Assembly: GCA_047617305.1 (NCBI GenBank) | Contig: JBLGCL010000001.1 | Location: 27,807 to 91,806 of the forward strand | Origin: DATFIX01 sp047617305 | GTDB taxonomy: Archaea > Halobacteriota > Halobacteria > Halobacteriales > Natrialbaceae | DNA: 64,000 bases | Direction of reading: 5' to 3' | In this document: piece by piece, positions 35,818 to 45,260 of the stretch | How the letters are laid out: every line of letters begins with the position of its first letter | How positions within the stretch are numbered: the first letter of the stretch is position 1 | The notes under the pieces: generated by a model | Seen by the model: only the letters and a program-made list of their open reading frames with translations | Databases searched by the model: none | What the model was told of the DNA's origin: nothing | Program-made: the position numbers and the translations under genes

Positions 35818-36525
35818 ATGTCACAGGTTGCCGTGATCGCCGGCGTGGGGCCGGGACTTGGGGAGTCGATCGCCAGGAAGTTCGCGGACGAAGGGCTCGA
35901 GCTCGCACTGCTCGCCCGGACCGAATCCTACATCGAGACGCTCGCCGAGGACCTCCCGACCCGGGCCGCCGCGGTCCCGACCGACCTGGCGGACGCCGAC
36001 GACGTCGACGCCGCGTTCGTGACGGTGCAGGAGGAACTGGGCCCCGTCGACGTCCTCGTGAACCACGCCAGCAGCGCCGCCTGGTCCGGAATCCGTGACG
36101 GGACGGCCGAGACCTTCGAGCGGGCGTGGCGGGTGGCCGTCCGCGGGGGGTACGCCTGCTCGGCCGCCGTCGTCGACGGGATGGTCGAGCGGGGCGAGGG
36201 GACGATCGTCTTCACCGGCGCGACCTCGGGGGTCCGGGGACGGGCCGGCGCCGTCGGGTTCGCGAGCGCCAAGTTCGGCGTCCGTGGCCTCGCCCAGTCG
36301 ATGGCCAAGGAACTCGGCTCCGAGGGCGTGCAGGTCGCCCACGTGGTCATCGACGGGCAGATTCGAACGCCGACGCCGGTCGAGTCGACGAATCGCGGCC
36401 CGGAGACCTTTCTCGATCCGGACGACCTCGCGGAAGTGTACTGGAACCTCGTCGAACAGGACGTCGTCACGATGACGTTCGAGGTCCACGTCACGAACGG
36501 CCATCGGGAGATCGAGTTCCTGTGA
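35818..36525 (+). CDS. Short-chain dehydrogenase/reductase (SDR) family protein
   Basis: A 235-residue SDR. The cofactor loop is GVGPGLGESIARKF instead of the usual TGxxxGxG, NHASSAAWSGI replaces the NNAG motif, and TGATSG contains the Ser position. The catalytic Tyr-x3-Lys is changed to Phe: GFASAKFG. This substitution is typical of a divergent SDR group I have seen in bacteria and haloarchaea, so it may not use the usual Tyr acid/base mechanism. The substrate is unknown. The ATG at 35818 begins the Rossmann fold. The 5' region (35680-35817) contains no other gene. Confidence 0.83.
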   Translation: MSQVAVIAGVGPGLGESIARKFADEGLELALLARTESYIETLAEDLPTRAAAVPTDLADADDVDAAFVTVQEELGPVDVLVNHASSAAWSGIRDGTAETFERAWRVAVRGGYACSAAVVDGMVERGEGTIVFTGATSGVRGRAGAVGFASAKFGVRGLAQSMAKELGSEGVQVAHVVIDGQIRTPTPVESTNRGPETFLDPDDLAEVYWNLVEQDVVTMTFEVHVTNGHREIEFL

Positions 36526-36563
36526 TCGGCCGGTCGGCGGCGGGGTCGTGACGGTCCGGACGA

Positions 36564-37478
36564 TCACCTCTCGAAGAGGTCCGTCGAGAGGTACCGTTCG
36601 CCGGAGTCGGGCAACACGACGACCACCAGGTCGTCCTCGTGTTCGGGGGCGGTCGCGACCCGTTCGGCCGCGGCCAGCGCCGCGCCCGAGGAGATCCCGA
36701 CCAGCAAGCCCGCCTCGCTCGCGAGGCGGCGGGTCGCTCGCCTCGCCTCGTCGTCCGTGACGGTCTCGACCTCGTCGATCAACTCCTCGCGGAGGATGTC
36801 GGGGACGAACCCGGCGCCGATGCCCTGGATATCGTGGCTGTCGGGGTCGTCGCCGGAGAGAACCGCGGACGCCGCCGGTTCGACCGCGACCGAGATGAGG
36901 TCCGCGCCCTTCTCCTCCTTGATGTACTCCGAAACGCCGGTGATCGTCCCGCCGGTGCCGACGCCGGCGACGACGACGTCGACCTGCCCGTCGGTGTCCG
37001 CCCAGATCTCGGCCCCCGTCGTCTCCCGGTGGATTCGGGGGTTGGCCAGGTTCCGGAACTGCTGGGGGACGAACGCGTTCCCCATCTCGTCGGCGAGTTC
37101 GTCCGCCCGGTCGATCGCCCCGGCCATCCCGTCGTCCGCCGGCGTGAGTTCGAGTCGGGCACCGAGCGCGCGGAGCAACGACCGGCGCTCCGCGCTCATC
37201 GACTCGGGCATCGTCAGCACGAGGTCGTAGTCCCGGGCCGCGCAGGCGAACGCGAGGCCGATCCCGGTGTTCCCGCTCGTCGGCTCGACGATCGTCGTGT
37301 CCGCGTCGACGTGCCCGTCGTCCTCGGCGGCGTCGAGCATCGCGACCGCGATCCGGTCCTTGATCGACGACAGCGGGTTCGTCGACTCGACCTTCCCGGC
37401 CAGGTTCGGCGCGAACGAGTCCAGTCGAACGAGGGGCGTCTCTCCGATCAGTTCCGTGGCGTCGTCGGCGACGTTCAT
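36564..37478 (-). CDS. cysK: Cysteine synthase (O-acetylserine sulfhydrylase family)
   Basis: A 304-residue fold-type II PLP enzyme. The Schiff-base Lys is in NPLSSIKDRIA, the substrate loop is PTSGNTGIGLA, the phosphate loop is GVGTGGTITGVS, and the C-terminal LVGISSGAALAAA is characteristic. It makes cysteine from O-acetylserine (or O-phosphoserine) and sulfide; the motif alone does not distinguish the acceptor. The start at 37478 is in TTTTGGGCAGCC context and fits the family. It converges on the SDR gene. Confidence 0.93.
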   Translation of the reverse strand: MNVADDATELIGETPLVRLDSFAPNLAGKVESTNPLSSIKDRIAVAMLDAAEDDGHVDADTTIVEPTSGNTGIGLAFACAARDYDLVLTMPESMSAERRSLLRALGARLELTPADDGMAGAIDRADELADEMGNAFVPQQFRNLANPRIHRETTGAEIWADTDGQVDVVVAGVGTGGTITGVSEYIKEEKGADLISVAVEPAASAVLSGDDPDSHDIQGIGAGFVPDILREELIDEVETVTDDEARRATRRLASEAGLLVGISSGAALAAAERVATAPEHEDDLVVVVLPDSGERYLSTDLFER

Positions 37479-37598
37479 TTTGGGCAGCCTAAAATCCTGG
37501 CGGTGCACGGATAAACGGTCGGCGGGATTCCAGCAACTGGGAACGACAGCGACGGCGGATCCGAACGCTTCTTTCCCTCCCGTTCCAACCGACGATCG

Positions 37599-38915
37599 AT
37601 GAACGGTTTCGTCGTCGCCGGCACGCGTTCGGGCGTCGGGAAGACCGTCGCCACCCTGGCCGCCATCCGCGCGCTCCAGCGCGAGGGACGGACCGTCCAG
37701 CCCGCGAAGGCCGGGCCGGACTTCATCGACCCCTCCCACCACGCGGTCGTGGCCGACCGCCCGTCGCGGACGCTCGATCCCTGGCTGGAAGGCCGGGACG
37801 GGACCCGCCGGAACTACTGGCGCGGCGAGGGCGACGCCTGCGTCGTCGAGGGCGTCATGGGGCTGTACGACGGCGAGGTCGCCTCGACCGCGCGGGTGGC
37901 GGCGACGCTCGACCTCCCCGTCGTTCTGGTCGTCGACGCGAGCGCCGGCATGGAGAGCGTGGCCGCGACGGCACTGGGGTTCCGGGAGTACGCGAACGCG
38001 GTCGAGGACGAGGCCGAACGGGACGTCGACGTCGCCGGCGTGATCGCCCAGCAGGCCCACGGCGGCCGTCACGAGTCCGGGATTCGGGACGCCCTCCCCG
38101 AAGAGTTGACCTACTTCGGCCGGATCCCACCGCGGGACGATCTCGAGATCCCGGACCGGCACCTGGGACTCCACATGGGCGACGAGACGCCCCTCGACGA
38201 GGACGCCCTCGACGCTGCCACCGAGGAACTCGGGGTCGATCGTCTTCTCGATATCGCTCGAGAACCACCGAAACCGGAATCTGCCGATTCGACCTCACCG
38301 TCGAACACCGACGCCCGGATCGCGGTCGCCCGCGACGACGCCTTCCGGTTCGTCTACCCGGCAACCATGGAACGCCTCGAGGCGTTGGGCGACATCGTCA
38401 CGTTCGCCCCGACGGCCGGCGACGACCTCCCGGACTGCGACGGCCTCTACCTGCCCGGCGGCTATCCCGAACTCCACGCCGCGGACCTGGCCGAGAGCTC
38501 CGCCCTCGATACCCTCGCCACCCGGGCCGCCGAGGGCCTCCCGATCCTGGGGGAGTGCGGCGGCCTGATGGCCCTGACCGAGTCGCTGACGACCGCCGAC
38601 GGGGGAACCCACGAGATGGCGGGGGTCCTCCCGGCCAGCGTGGAGATGCACGAGCGCCCTCAGGCCATCGACCACGTCGAACTCCGGGCGCGCGAACCGA
38701 CGCTCACCGCCAGCGATGGCGAATCGATCCGGGGGCACGAGTTCCACTACTCGCGGGCCGACGTGGCGGGCGACGGCCGTTTCGCCTTCGAGACCGAGCG
38801 CGGTGACGGGATCGACGGCAACCACGACGGCCTCACGGAGTACCGGACGCTGGGTACCTACGCCCACGTGCACGCCGAGAGCGGGGCGTTCGACCGGTTC
38901 CTCGAGTCGCTCTGA
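37599..38915 (+). CDS. cobB: Cobyrinate a,c-diamide synthase
   Basis: A 438-residue glutamine-dependent amidotransferase (CobB/CbiA). The N-terminal dethiobiotin-synthetase-like ATPase has VAGTRSGVGKTV (P-loop) and AKAGPDFIDPSHH. The C-terminal GATase domain begins near LYLPGGYPELHA and has the nucleophile in GECGGLMALTE. It amidates the a and c side chains of cobyrinate, an early step after ring contraction in cobalamin synthesis. No B12 riboswitch or other cob genes are seen nearby. A GC-rich 120-bp region precedes it. Confidence 0.92.
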   Translation: MNGFVVAGTRSGVGKTVATLAAIRALQREGRTVQPAKAGPDFIDPSHHAVVADRPSRTLDPWLEGRDGTRRNYWRGEGDACVVEGVMGLYDGEVASTARVAATLDLPVVLVVDASAGMESVAATALGFREYANAVEDEAERDVDVAGVIAQQAHGGRHESGIRDALPEELTYFGRIPPRDDLEIPDRHLGLHMGDETPLDEDALDAATEELGVDRLLDIAREPPKPESADSTSPSNTDARIAVARDDAFRFVYPATMERLEALGDIVTFAPTAGDDLPDCDGLYLPGGYPELHAADLAESSALDTLATRAAEGLPILGECGGLMALTESLTTADGGTHEMAGVLPASVEMHERPQAIDHVELRAREPTLTASDGESIRGHEFHYSRADVAGDGRFAFETERGDGIDGNHDGLTEYRTLGTYAHVHAESGAFDRFLESL

Positions 38916-38932
38916 CGGGTGACCGGAGCCCC

Positions 38933-39067
38933 TCACCCGGCCGGACGGTCGCCGCCGAGCCAGCCGTTGCCTCGCAGGAGCACGTACACCTCGTACGCGA
39001 ACACGCCGAGCGCAAGGAGCACGGCACCCCAGATAACGATCCCGAACGCGATCGGGCCAAGAGTCAC
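38933..39067 (-). CDS. Small accessory protein of the sodium:solute symporter
   Basis: A 44-residue protein with one membrane helix: MTLGPIAFGIVIWGAVLLAL followed by YEVYVLLRGNGWLGGDRPAG. The GTG start codon overlaps the symporter stop codon by 4 bp (GTGA), which strongly indicates co-expression. Short one-helix proteins downstream of haloarchaeal sodium:solute symporters are known as small accessory proteins and probably stabilise the transporter. The gene is too short to be noticed by size filters. Evidence rests on overlap, hydrophobic profile and GC-rich codon use. Confidence 0.75.
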   Translation of the reverse strand: MTLGPIAFGIVIWGAVLLALGVFAYEVYVLLRGNGWLGGDRPAG

Positions 39068-40641
39068 GGGCGATCACCTCCGTCGGCGTCCTCGTCCCCG
39101 CTTGCGTGCCGGTCGGACTCGCCCGGCCCGCCGTCCGCCCGGGCGGCGTCGTCGAGGCTGCGGATCTCGCTGTCGAGGCGCCCCAGGTCGAACCGCGAGG
39201 TCGAGAGCGCGATCGTCACCAGAACGCCGAGCGTGGAGACGCCCGCGGCGCCGAGGAACGCGATCAGGTTGTCGGCCGGCGGAAGGATGGCAACGCCGGG
39301 GAGCCCCGCAACGAACGTCCGAATCCCGCCGAAGTACGTCACCCCCACGGCGAGCCCCGCCAGCCCCGACACGAGGGCGCCACCACCCGTCACGCGCCGG
39401 GAGTACAGTCCCGAGAGGAGCGGCACCATCACCGCCGCGCCCAGCAGGTCGGCCAGCAGGAACAGTCGGAGGACGCTCCGGGCGCGGAGGCTCACGTAGA
39501 TCGCGGCGAGGGCGACGACGACGGTGAGCGCTCGCGCACCCAGGCGGAGCGTGCGGTCGGTCGGGTCGGCGAGCACGCGTGGGAGGTCGGCGGTGACGAC
39601 GCTCGCCATCGCGTTGAACAGCGTGTCGGCGGAACTCATCACCAGCAGGACCGCGAGCAGGGTGATCCCGAGGACGAACGGGTCGGAAAACGCCTCCTCC
39701 AGGAGGAGAAAGAGCGCGATGCTGGCGTTGTAGTCGGCGCTCCCCGCGGCAGTGACCACGTCGACGTGCCCCCTGGCGAGGACGCCGAAGAGGCCCGCGA
39801 GGAAGACGATCACCGCGTTGGCGACCGCCGCGACCCCGAACCCTCGGCGGAGGGTGTCGGCGTCCTCGGCGGCGTAGATGCGCTGCCACCAGGTCTGGTT
39901 GACGAGTTCGGCCCCGAGGATGGCGACGGCCACCCAGACGCCGAAGCGAAGCCCCGCGAAGAACCCGGGGTCGATCAGTGCCGGGTCCTCGGCCACGATG
40001 GCGGCGTGAACCGCCCCCGTCCCGCCGAGGGCGATCACGGCGCCGACGAAGGTGGCGACCAGCAGCGGCAACAGCAGGAGCGTCTGGAGCGTGTCGGTGA
40101 AGATGCTCGCCCGGAGGCCGCCGTACCCCGTGTAGACGAGGACGAACCCGCCGACAAGGACCGCGGTCTGCCAGCGCGGGACGCCCGCGACCAGGTTCAG
40201 CGCGCTCGTGATCCCGGTCAACTCGGCCGCGAGGAAGATGAACATGTAGAACAGGCTCACGATCAGGATGAAGACGTACATCGCGACCCCGTACCGGGCG
40301 TAGACGTACTCGGTCAGCGAATGGCCTTCGGGGATGAGTTCGCGGATCCGCGGCCCGAGTTTCGCGTAGGCGAGCATCGGGAGCGCCTCGCCGATGGCAT
40401 ACCCGGCCACCGCGGCGATGCCGCCGAAGGCCGCCCCCGCCTCCGGGACGGCGAGGAGGATCCACACGCCCATGACCGAGGCGATCAACGTCGCCGTCGT
40501 CATTCCCTGTCCGGCGCTGCCCCGGGCCGAGATGAAGTCCTCGACGGTCGTGACGCGGCCCCGGGTGTACCAGATCCCCAGGGTCGTGAAGACGGCCAGG
40601 GTCAGCGCGGTCAGTCCGAGCGCGACTCCCCCGCTTACCAC
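39064..40641 (-). CDS. Sodium:solute symporter family transporter
   Basis: A 525-residue membrane protein with about thirteen helices and the SSS (LeuT-fold) pattern: TLGIWYTRGR with a first-helix VTTVEDFISARGSAGQG, then the second-helix region ATLIASVMGVW, GYGGLRASIFTDTLQ, and NQTWWQRIYAAEDADTLRRGF. The C-terminal tail is very acidic. It probably co-transports Na+ with an organic solute (amino acid, sugar or carboxylate), which cannot be chosen from sequence. The gene begins with a GTG, and its stop overlaps the accessory gene. Confidence 0.88.
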   Translation of the reverse strand: MVSGGVALGLTALTLAVFTTLGIWYTRGRVTTVEDFISARGSAGQGMTTATLIASVMGVWILLAVPEAGAAFGGIAAVAGYAIGEALPMLAYAKLGPRIRELIPEGHSLTEYVYARYGVAMYVFILIVSLFYMFIFLAAELTGITSALNLVAGVPRWQTAVLVGGFVLVYTGYGGLRASIFTDTLQTLLLLPLLVATFVGAVIALGGTGAVHAAIVAEDPALIDPGFFAGLRFGVWVAVAILGAELVNQTWWQRIYAAEDADTLRRGFGVAAVANAVIVFLAGLFGVLARGHVDVVTAAGSADYNASIALFLLLEEAFSDPFVLGITLLAVLLVMSSADTLFNAMASVVTADLPRVLADPTDRTLRLGARALTVVVALAAIYVSLRARSVLRLFLLADLLGAAVMVPLLSGLYSRRVTGGGALVSGLAGLAVGVTYFGGIRTFVAGLPGVAILPPADNLIAFLGAAGVSTLGVLVTIALSTSRFDLGRLDSEIRSLDDAARADGGPGESDRHASGDEDADGGDRP

Positions 40642-40827
40642 GGTTCAGCACCTCCGTGCATGTTCGAGGGTGCGCGTTCGACGGGCTAAAATCTGGTGAT
40701 ACCATCGGGTAATGACAGCCGGATATTCGCGGTTCACCGGACGCCGTCCCGGGACCGTGCTCGAGTGTGACGGATCCCCAACGTGACGGACAAACGTCAA
40801 GTCGCTCGAGCCGTGATCGGGCCCCGT

Positions 40828-41055
40828 ATGGACGAAGTACTCGAACTCGTCGACGTGTTCGCGGACTTCGGGCTCGAAGGAGCGTTCGCGTGGCTCCTGC
40901 GACTGATCGGAATGCTCGCGATCCTGGCGGGCCTCGGCCTCTGGCTGTTCACCGACATGGGGTTGCTCGTCGTCCCGGCCGTCCTGATGGTCGTCGGAGT
41001 CGTCCTCCTAGCCGTTCCCCAGATCCTCCTCGCGTTCGTCGAGCTGGCAGGATAG
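40828..41055 (+). CDS. Small two-helix membrane protein
   Basis: A 75-residue protein with two membrane segments: LLRLIGMLAILAGLGLWLF and GLLVVPAVLMVVGVVLLAV. The N-terminal part is acidic (MDEVLELVDVFADFGLE). The ATG at 40828 was chosen; a GTG at 40783 would add 15 mostly basic residues. The family is not recognised. It converges on the ABC-2 permease gene. Its hydrophobic profile, codon use and defined stop support a real gene. Confidence 0.6.
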   Translation: MDEVLELVDVFADFGLEGAFAWLLRLIGMLAILAGLGLWLFTDMGLLVVPAVLMVVGVVLLAVPQILLAFVELAG

Positions 41056-41119
41056 CCGGAACTCGATCGACTGAAACCGATCGCGAGAGAACCCGTAGCC
41101 GGACCCCACCGACTCCCGG

Positions 41120-41962
41120 CTAACCGAGTTCCGATCGCTCGAACGAGAGGTATCCGACCGCCAACGAGATGGCCGACCACGCCAGCAGTACGGCCGCGTT
41201 GAACCAGAGTTCGGCGTACATCCTGTCGTCGGTGTTGAACTGCTGGAACGCCGGATACTGATCGATAACGCCGGCGAACACCGCCTTGCTGGCCTGGAGG
41301 TACCCCGTCGCCGGGGAAAGGAACCCGATGTAGGTCCGGGACGTCTCCGAGAGGGAAATACCGGGGACGTCGGCGATCGTGTCGAGCGCGGTCTCGAGGT
41401 TGATGAAGGGAAGGAAGCCGAACCAGAACAGCACCAGCACGAAGTACGCGCCAAGCGCGCCGAACATGGCGCGCGATCGCGATGGGGCACCGGCCGAAAT
41501 CGCGAGGAAGAGGCTCACGAACGCGAGGGCGTAGAGCAACGACACCCCACCGAAGAGCAGGAAGCGCTCGACGTCCGGGAAGTCGACGAACGTGGCCGCA
41601 GAGATCGCGAACCCGACCGCCGTGCTGAGGACGACGGCCGCCGCGGCGACGCCGAACCGCGAGAGGAACTTCCCGGCGAAGTACTGCCACCGCCGGTTGG
41701 GCAGCCCCATGACGTACGTGATGGTCCCGCTGATGCGATCCCCGGCGATGCTGAGGTAGCACAGCGGCGCGAGAAACAGGGGCAAGACGAACGCGACGAA
41801 CGCCACCGCGTCGAACAGCGTCCGGTAGGGTTCGTCGTAGATGGTCATCTCCGAGAAGAAGATGAGCGCCATCAGCCCGGCGAACACCCCGATCACGCCC
41901 AGGACGATGTAGGACCGGCGGGCGTTGCGGAAGTCGTCGCGAGCGACCGTGTAGATCCCCAT
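41120..41962 (-). CDS. ABC-2 type transporter permease
   Basis: A 280-residue membrane protein with six helices. The N-terminus MGIYTVARDDFRNARRS is a typical amphipathic lead of ABC-2 permeases, and GDRISGTITYVMGLPNRRWQYF follows the second helix, as in NosY-like proteins. The gene overlaps the ATPase stop by one base (TGATG), so the two are translated together. Substrates for such haloarchaeal exporters (metal, drug or surface component) are unknown. No substrate-binding protein is present, which fits an exporter. Confidence 0.88.
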   Translation of the reverse strand: MGIYTVARDDFRNARRSYIVLGVIGVFAGLMALIFFSEMTIYDEPYRTLFDAVAFVAFVLPLFLAPLCYLSIAGDRISGTITYVMGLPNRRWQYFAGKFLSRFGVAAAAVVLSTAVGFAISAATFVDFPDVERFLLFGGVSLLYALAFVSLFLAISAGAPSRSRAMFGALGAYFVLVLFWFGFLPFINLETALDTIADVPGISLSETSRTYIGFLSPATGYLQASKAVFAGVIDQYPAFQQFNTDDRMYAELWFNAAVLLAWSAISLAVGYLSFERSELG

Positions 41963-42954
41963 CAGTCCTCACCTCCCGGGGCCGCGGTGGCGTCGTCCTC
42001 GGCCGGGGCGGTGGCTGCAGGACCGTCGGCTGCATCCCGCATCTCGTCGCCCGTCCCGCCGTTGGTGTACTTCTCGAACAGTGCCTCCAGGGACGTGTCC
42101 TCGACGTCGAGATCGCGAACCGTCCCGGCGTCGTCGAGTCGCCGGAGGGCGGGCATCTTCGCCTCCGGCGTCGTACAGGTGATTCGGACGACGTCGCCGG
42201 CCGCGGACACCTCGCGGACGCCCTCGATCGACCGGACGGTCTCGAGGTCCGGCACCTCGTCCACGGTGGCCTCGACGACCGCCCCGGCGCCGATCTCCTC
42301 GCGGAGGTTCTCGATCGTGTCGACCGCGACCATCTCGCCGTCGGCCATGATCCCGACGCGGTCGCAGACCTTCTCCACCTGGCCCAGGATGTGCGAGGAG
42401 AAGAACACGGTCGCGCCGCGCTCGACCTCCTCGCGGACGATCCGCCGGAGGAGCTTGATCCCCTGCGGGTCGAGGCCGCCCGAGGGCTCGTCGAGGATCA
42501 GGAGGTCCGGGTCGCCGACGAGCGCGATCCCCAGCGCCAGGCGCTGTTGCATCCCCTTCGAGTAGCCGCCGGCCGCCCGGCGGGCGTCCTCGGGATCGAG
42601 ACCGACCCGGTCGATGATAACGTCAGGGTCGTCGTGGGCGCCCTTCGTCTCGATGGCCGAGACCACGTGTTCGCGGCCGGTGAGGTTCTCGTAGACGTCG
42701 AAGGCTTCCGGCAGGAGGCCGATCCGCTTGCGGATTCGATGCGACTCGTTGGCAACGTCGTGACCCAAGACCGTCGCGGTTCCCTCGGTCGGGTCGAGAA
42801 AGCCCAGCACCACGTTGATCGTCGTGGACTTCCCCGCGCCGTTCGGGCCGAGGAAACCGAACACCTCGCCGTCCTCGACGGTGAGGTCCAGATCCTGCAC
42901 GGCCGTGACGTCGCCGAATCGCTTCGTCAGGCCGTTCGTCCGGAGGGCAGGCAT
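41962..42954 (-). CDS. ABC transporter ATP-binding protein, ABC-2 exporter type
   Basis: A 330-residue ATPase. Walker A is GPNGAGKSTT, the Q-loop is LLPEAFDVYENLTGREH, the signature is GYSKGMQQRLALG, and Walker B is LLILDEPSGGLDPQG, followed by FSSHILGQVEKVCD. A regulatory extension of about 90 residues (VEATVDEVPDLETVR onward) and an acidic tail follow, as in DrrA/CcmA-like ATPases. It pairs with the permease at 41120-41962. An AT-rich promoter region (TTATTATCT) lies about 35 bp upstream of the start. Confidence 0.92.
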   Translation of the reverse strand: MPALRTNGLTKRFGDVTAVQDLDLTVEDGEVFGFLGPNGAGKSTTINVVLGFLDPTEGTATVLGHDVANESHRIRKRIGLLPEAFDVYENLTGREHVVSAIETKGAHDDPDVIIDRVGLDPEDARRAAGGYSKGMQQRLALGIALVGDPDLLILDEPSGGLDPQGIKLLRRIVREEVERGATVFFSSHILGQVEKVCDRVGIMADGEMVAVDTIENLREEIGAGAVVEATVDEVPDLETVRSIEGVREVSAAGDVVRITCTTPEAKMPALRRLDDAGTVRDLDVEDTSLEALFEKYTNGGTGDEMRDAADGPAATAPAEDDATAAPGGED

Positions 42955-43055
42955 GAGAAAGCGGTTCGGGTATCGACAGTTAAGGGTTATTATCTCCAGC
43001 CCAGGTGATTAAAACGATTCGGGACACTGGCCTATGTTTGTAAATCGTTCACTTC

Positions 43056-45122
43056 TCAGAAGTCCGCGTCCCGCTCCGGCGCCACCCCGTCCTCCCGCTC
43101 GCCGCCCTCCAGGTCGAACTCCTCGCGCAGTTCGCGGATCCGGTCGCGGATGTCGGCCGCGAGTTCGAACTCCAGGTTGTCGGCCGCGTCCCCCATTCGC
43201 TCCTCCAGTTCCTCGATCAACCGCGCGGCCTCGTCGGCGTCGCTCGGCCCCTCCCCGGCCACCGAGGACGTGTCGGTCTTGCTTCCCGGCAAACTCGTCT
43301 CGCCGATGGCCTTCTCGATGGTCCGGGGCTCGAACCCGTGCTCCTCGTTGTACTCGCGCTGGATCTGCCGGCGGCGCCGGGTTTCCTCGATGGCCGACCC
43401 CATGGCGTCGCTGACGTCGTCGGCGTAGAGCACCACCTCGCCGTTGACGTTCCGGGCGGCCCGGCCCATGGTCTGGACGAGCGTGGTCTCCGACCGGAGG
43501 AAGCCCTCCTGGTCGGCGTCGAGGATGGCGACCAGCGACACCTCTGGGATGTCCAGGCCCTCGCGGAGGAGGTTGATCCCGACGAGCACGTCGATCTCGC
43601 CCAGGCGGAGCGACCGGACGAGTTCGTGGCGCTCCAGAGTGTCGGTCTCGTCGTGCATGTACGCGACGTCGATTCCGGCGCCCTCCAGGTACTCGGTGAG
43701 GTCCTCGGCCATGCGCTTGGTGAGGGTGGTGACGAGCACGCGCTCATCGCGCTCGATCCGCTCGTCGATGCGGTCCATCAGGTCGTCGACCTGCCCCGTC
43801 GCGTCGGCCACCTCGACCGCGGGGTCCACGAGATGCGTCGGCCGGACGATCTGCTCGACCACCTGGTCGCTCGTCTCGCGCTCGTACTCGGCTGGCGTCG
43901 CGGACACGTACAGCGTCCGTCCCGTCTTCGCCTCGAACTCCTCGAAGGTCAGGGGCCGGTTGTCGTAGGCGGTCGGGAGGCGGAAGCCGTTCTCGACCAG
44001 CGAGTCCTTGCGGGACTTGTCGCCCTCGTACTGCCCGCGGATCTGCGGGAGGGTCTGGTGGGACTCGTCGATCACCGTCAGGAAGTCGTCGGGGAAGTAA
44101 TCCAGCAGGGTGTAGGGGGCCTCGCCCGACTCGCGGTTGCTGAGGTGGACCGAGTAGTTCTCGACCCCCGAGCAGTAGCCCGTCTCGCGCAGCATCTCGA
44201 GGTCGAAGGTGGTGCGCTCCTCGATGCGCTGGGCGGCGACGTGGTCGCCCTGGCGCTCGAAGTACCGGACCCGCTCCTCCATCAACGCCTCGATCTCCTC
44301 GATCGCCCGCTCCAGGCGCTCCTCGGGGATCGAGTAGTGCTCGGCGGGGTAGACCAGGACGGCGGGTTCCTCGCTCTTGACCTCGCCCTCCAGGGGATCG
44401 AGTTTCGTCAGGCGGTCGACCTCGTCCCCCCAGAACTCGACTCGGAGGGCGTACCGGCCGTACATCGGGTAGATCTCGACGGTGTCGCCGCGGACGCGGA
44501 AGGTGCCCTGGGTGAAGTCCACGTCGTTGCGCTCGTAGTTGAGGTCGACCAGTCGCCCGAGGAGTTCGTCGCGGTCGATCTCCTGGCCGCGTTCGATCCG
44601 CAGGGACAGGTCCTCGTAGTTGGCCGGGTCGCCCAGCCCGTAGATGGCCGAGACGGAGGCGACGACGATCACGTCGTCGCGGGTCAACAACGATCGGGTC
44701 GCGGAGTGGCGCAGGCGGTCGATCTGCTCGTTGATCGAGGCGTCCTTGTCGATGTAGGTGTCGGTCTGCTCGACGTAGGCCTCGGGCTGATAGTAGTCGT
44801 AGTAGGAAACGAAGTATTCGACCGCGTTGTCCGGGAACAGCTCCCGAAACTCCTCGTAGAGTTGTGCGGCGAGCGTCTTGTTGTGCGCGATCACCAGCGT
44901 CGGCTGCTGGAGCTCCTCGATCGTCCACGAGACGGTGTTGGTCTTGCCCGACCCGGTTACCCCCAAAAGCGTCTGTTGCTCCATCCCCGACTGGAACCCC
45001 GCGACGAGTTCCTCGATGGCGTCGGGCTGGTCGCCCGCCGGCTCGAACGGGGCCTCCACGCGGAACTCGCGCTCGACGTCCGGGCGATCGGGCGACAGCG
45101 GTCCGGAGTTGGCGTCGCTCAC
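43056..45122 (-). CDS. uvrB: Excinuclease ABC subunit B
   Basis: A 688-residue UvrB helicase-like protein. Walker A is LLGVTGSGKTNT, the beta-hairpin region is VSYYDYYQPEAYVEQTDTYIDKD, motif II is TVIDESHQTLPQI, and LVGINLLREGLDIPEVSLVAILDAD plus TMGRAARNVNGEV are later helicase motifs. A C-terminal UVR domain (MGDAADNLEFELAADIRDRI) binds UvrC. It verifies DNA damage after UvrA delivery in nucleotide-excision repair. Haloarchaea carry this bacterial-type system. uvrA and uvrC are not in the window. Confidence 0.96.
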   Translation of the reverse strand: MSDANSGPLSPDRPDVEREFRVEAPFEPAGDQPDAIEELVAGFQSGMEQQTLLGVTGSGKTNTVSWTIEELQQPTLVIAHNKTLAAQLYEEFRELFPDNAVEYFVSYYDYYQPEAYVEQTDTYIDKDASINEQIDRLRHSATRSLLTRDDVIVVASVSAIYGLGDPANYEDLSLRIERGQEIDRDELLGRLVDLNYERNDVDFTQGTFRVRGDTVEIYPMYGRYALRVEFWGDEVDRLTKLDPLEGEVKSEEPAVLVYPAEHYSIPEERLERAIEEIEALMEERVRYFERQGDHVAAQRIEERTTFDLEMLRETGYCSGVENYSVHLSNRESGEAPYTLLDYFPDDFLTVIDESHQTLPQIRGQYEGDKSRKDSLVENGFRLPTAYDNRPLTFEEFEAKTGRTLYVSATPAEYERETSDQVVEQIVRPTHLVDPAVEVADATGQVDDLMDRIDERIERDERVLVTTLTKRMAEDLTEYLEGAGIDVAYMHDETDTLERHELVRSLRLGEIDVLVGINLLREGLDIPEVSLVAILDADQEGFLRSETTLVQTMGRAARNVNGEVVLYADDVSDAMGSAIEETRRRRQIQREYNEEHGFEPRTIEKAIGETSLPGSKTDTSSVAGEGPSDADEAARLIEELEERMGDAADNLEFELAADIRDRIRELREEFDLEGGEREDGVAPERDADF

Positions 45123-45260
45123 GGTTGTGCAGGATTACGGGCGCAGCTACTTCATCCGCTCGTTCCCGGTCCCCTCCTCGGGGCGATCCGGGCGACTGAC
45201 GTCCCGTCGCCGTCCCACCGGAGCATTTACGGTGGCCTTCTCGTAATGGGCGTGAAACGA

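Noticed and set aside
37479..37598. Cobalamin riboswitch upstream of cobB
   Set aside because: The 120-bp region has no B12-box-like sequence or extended pairing.
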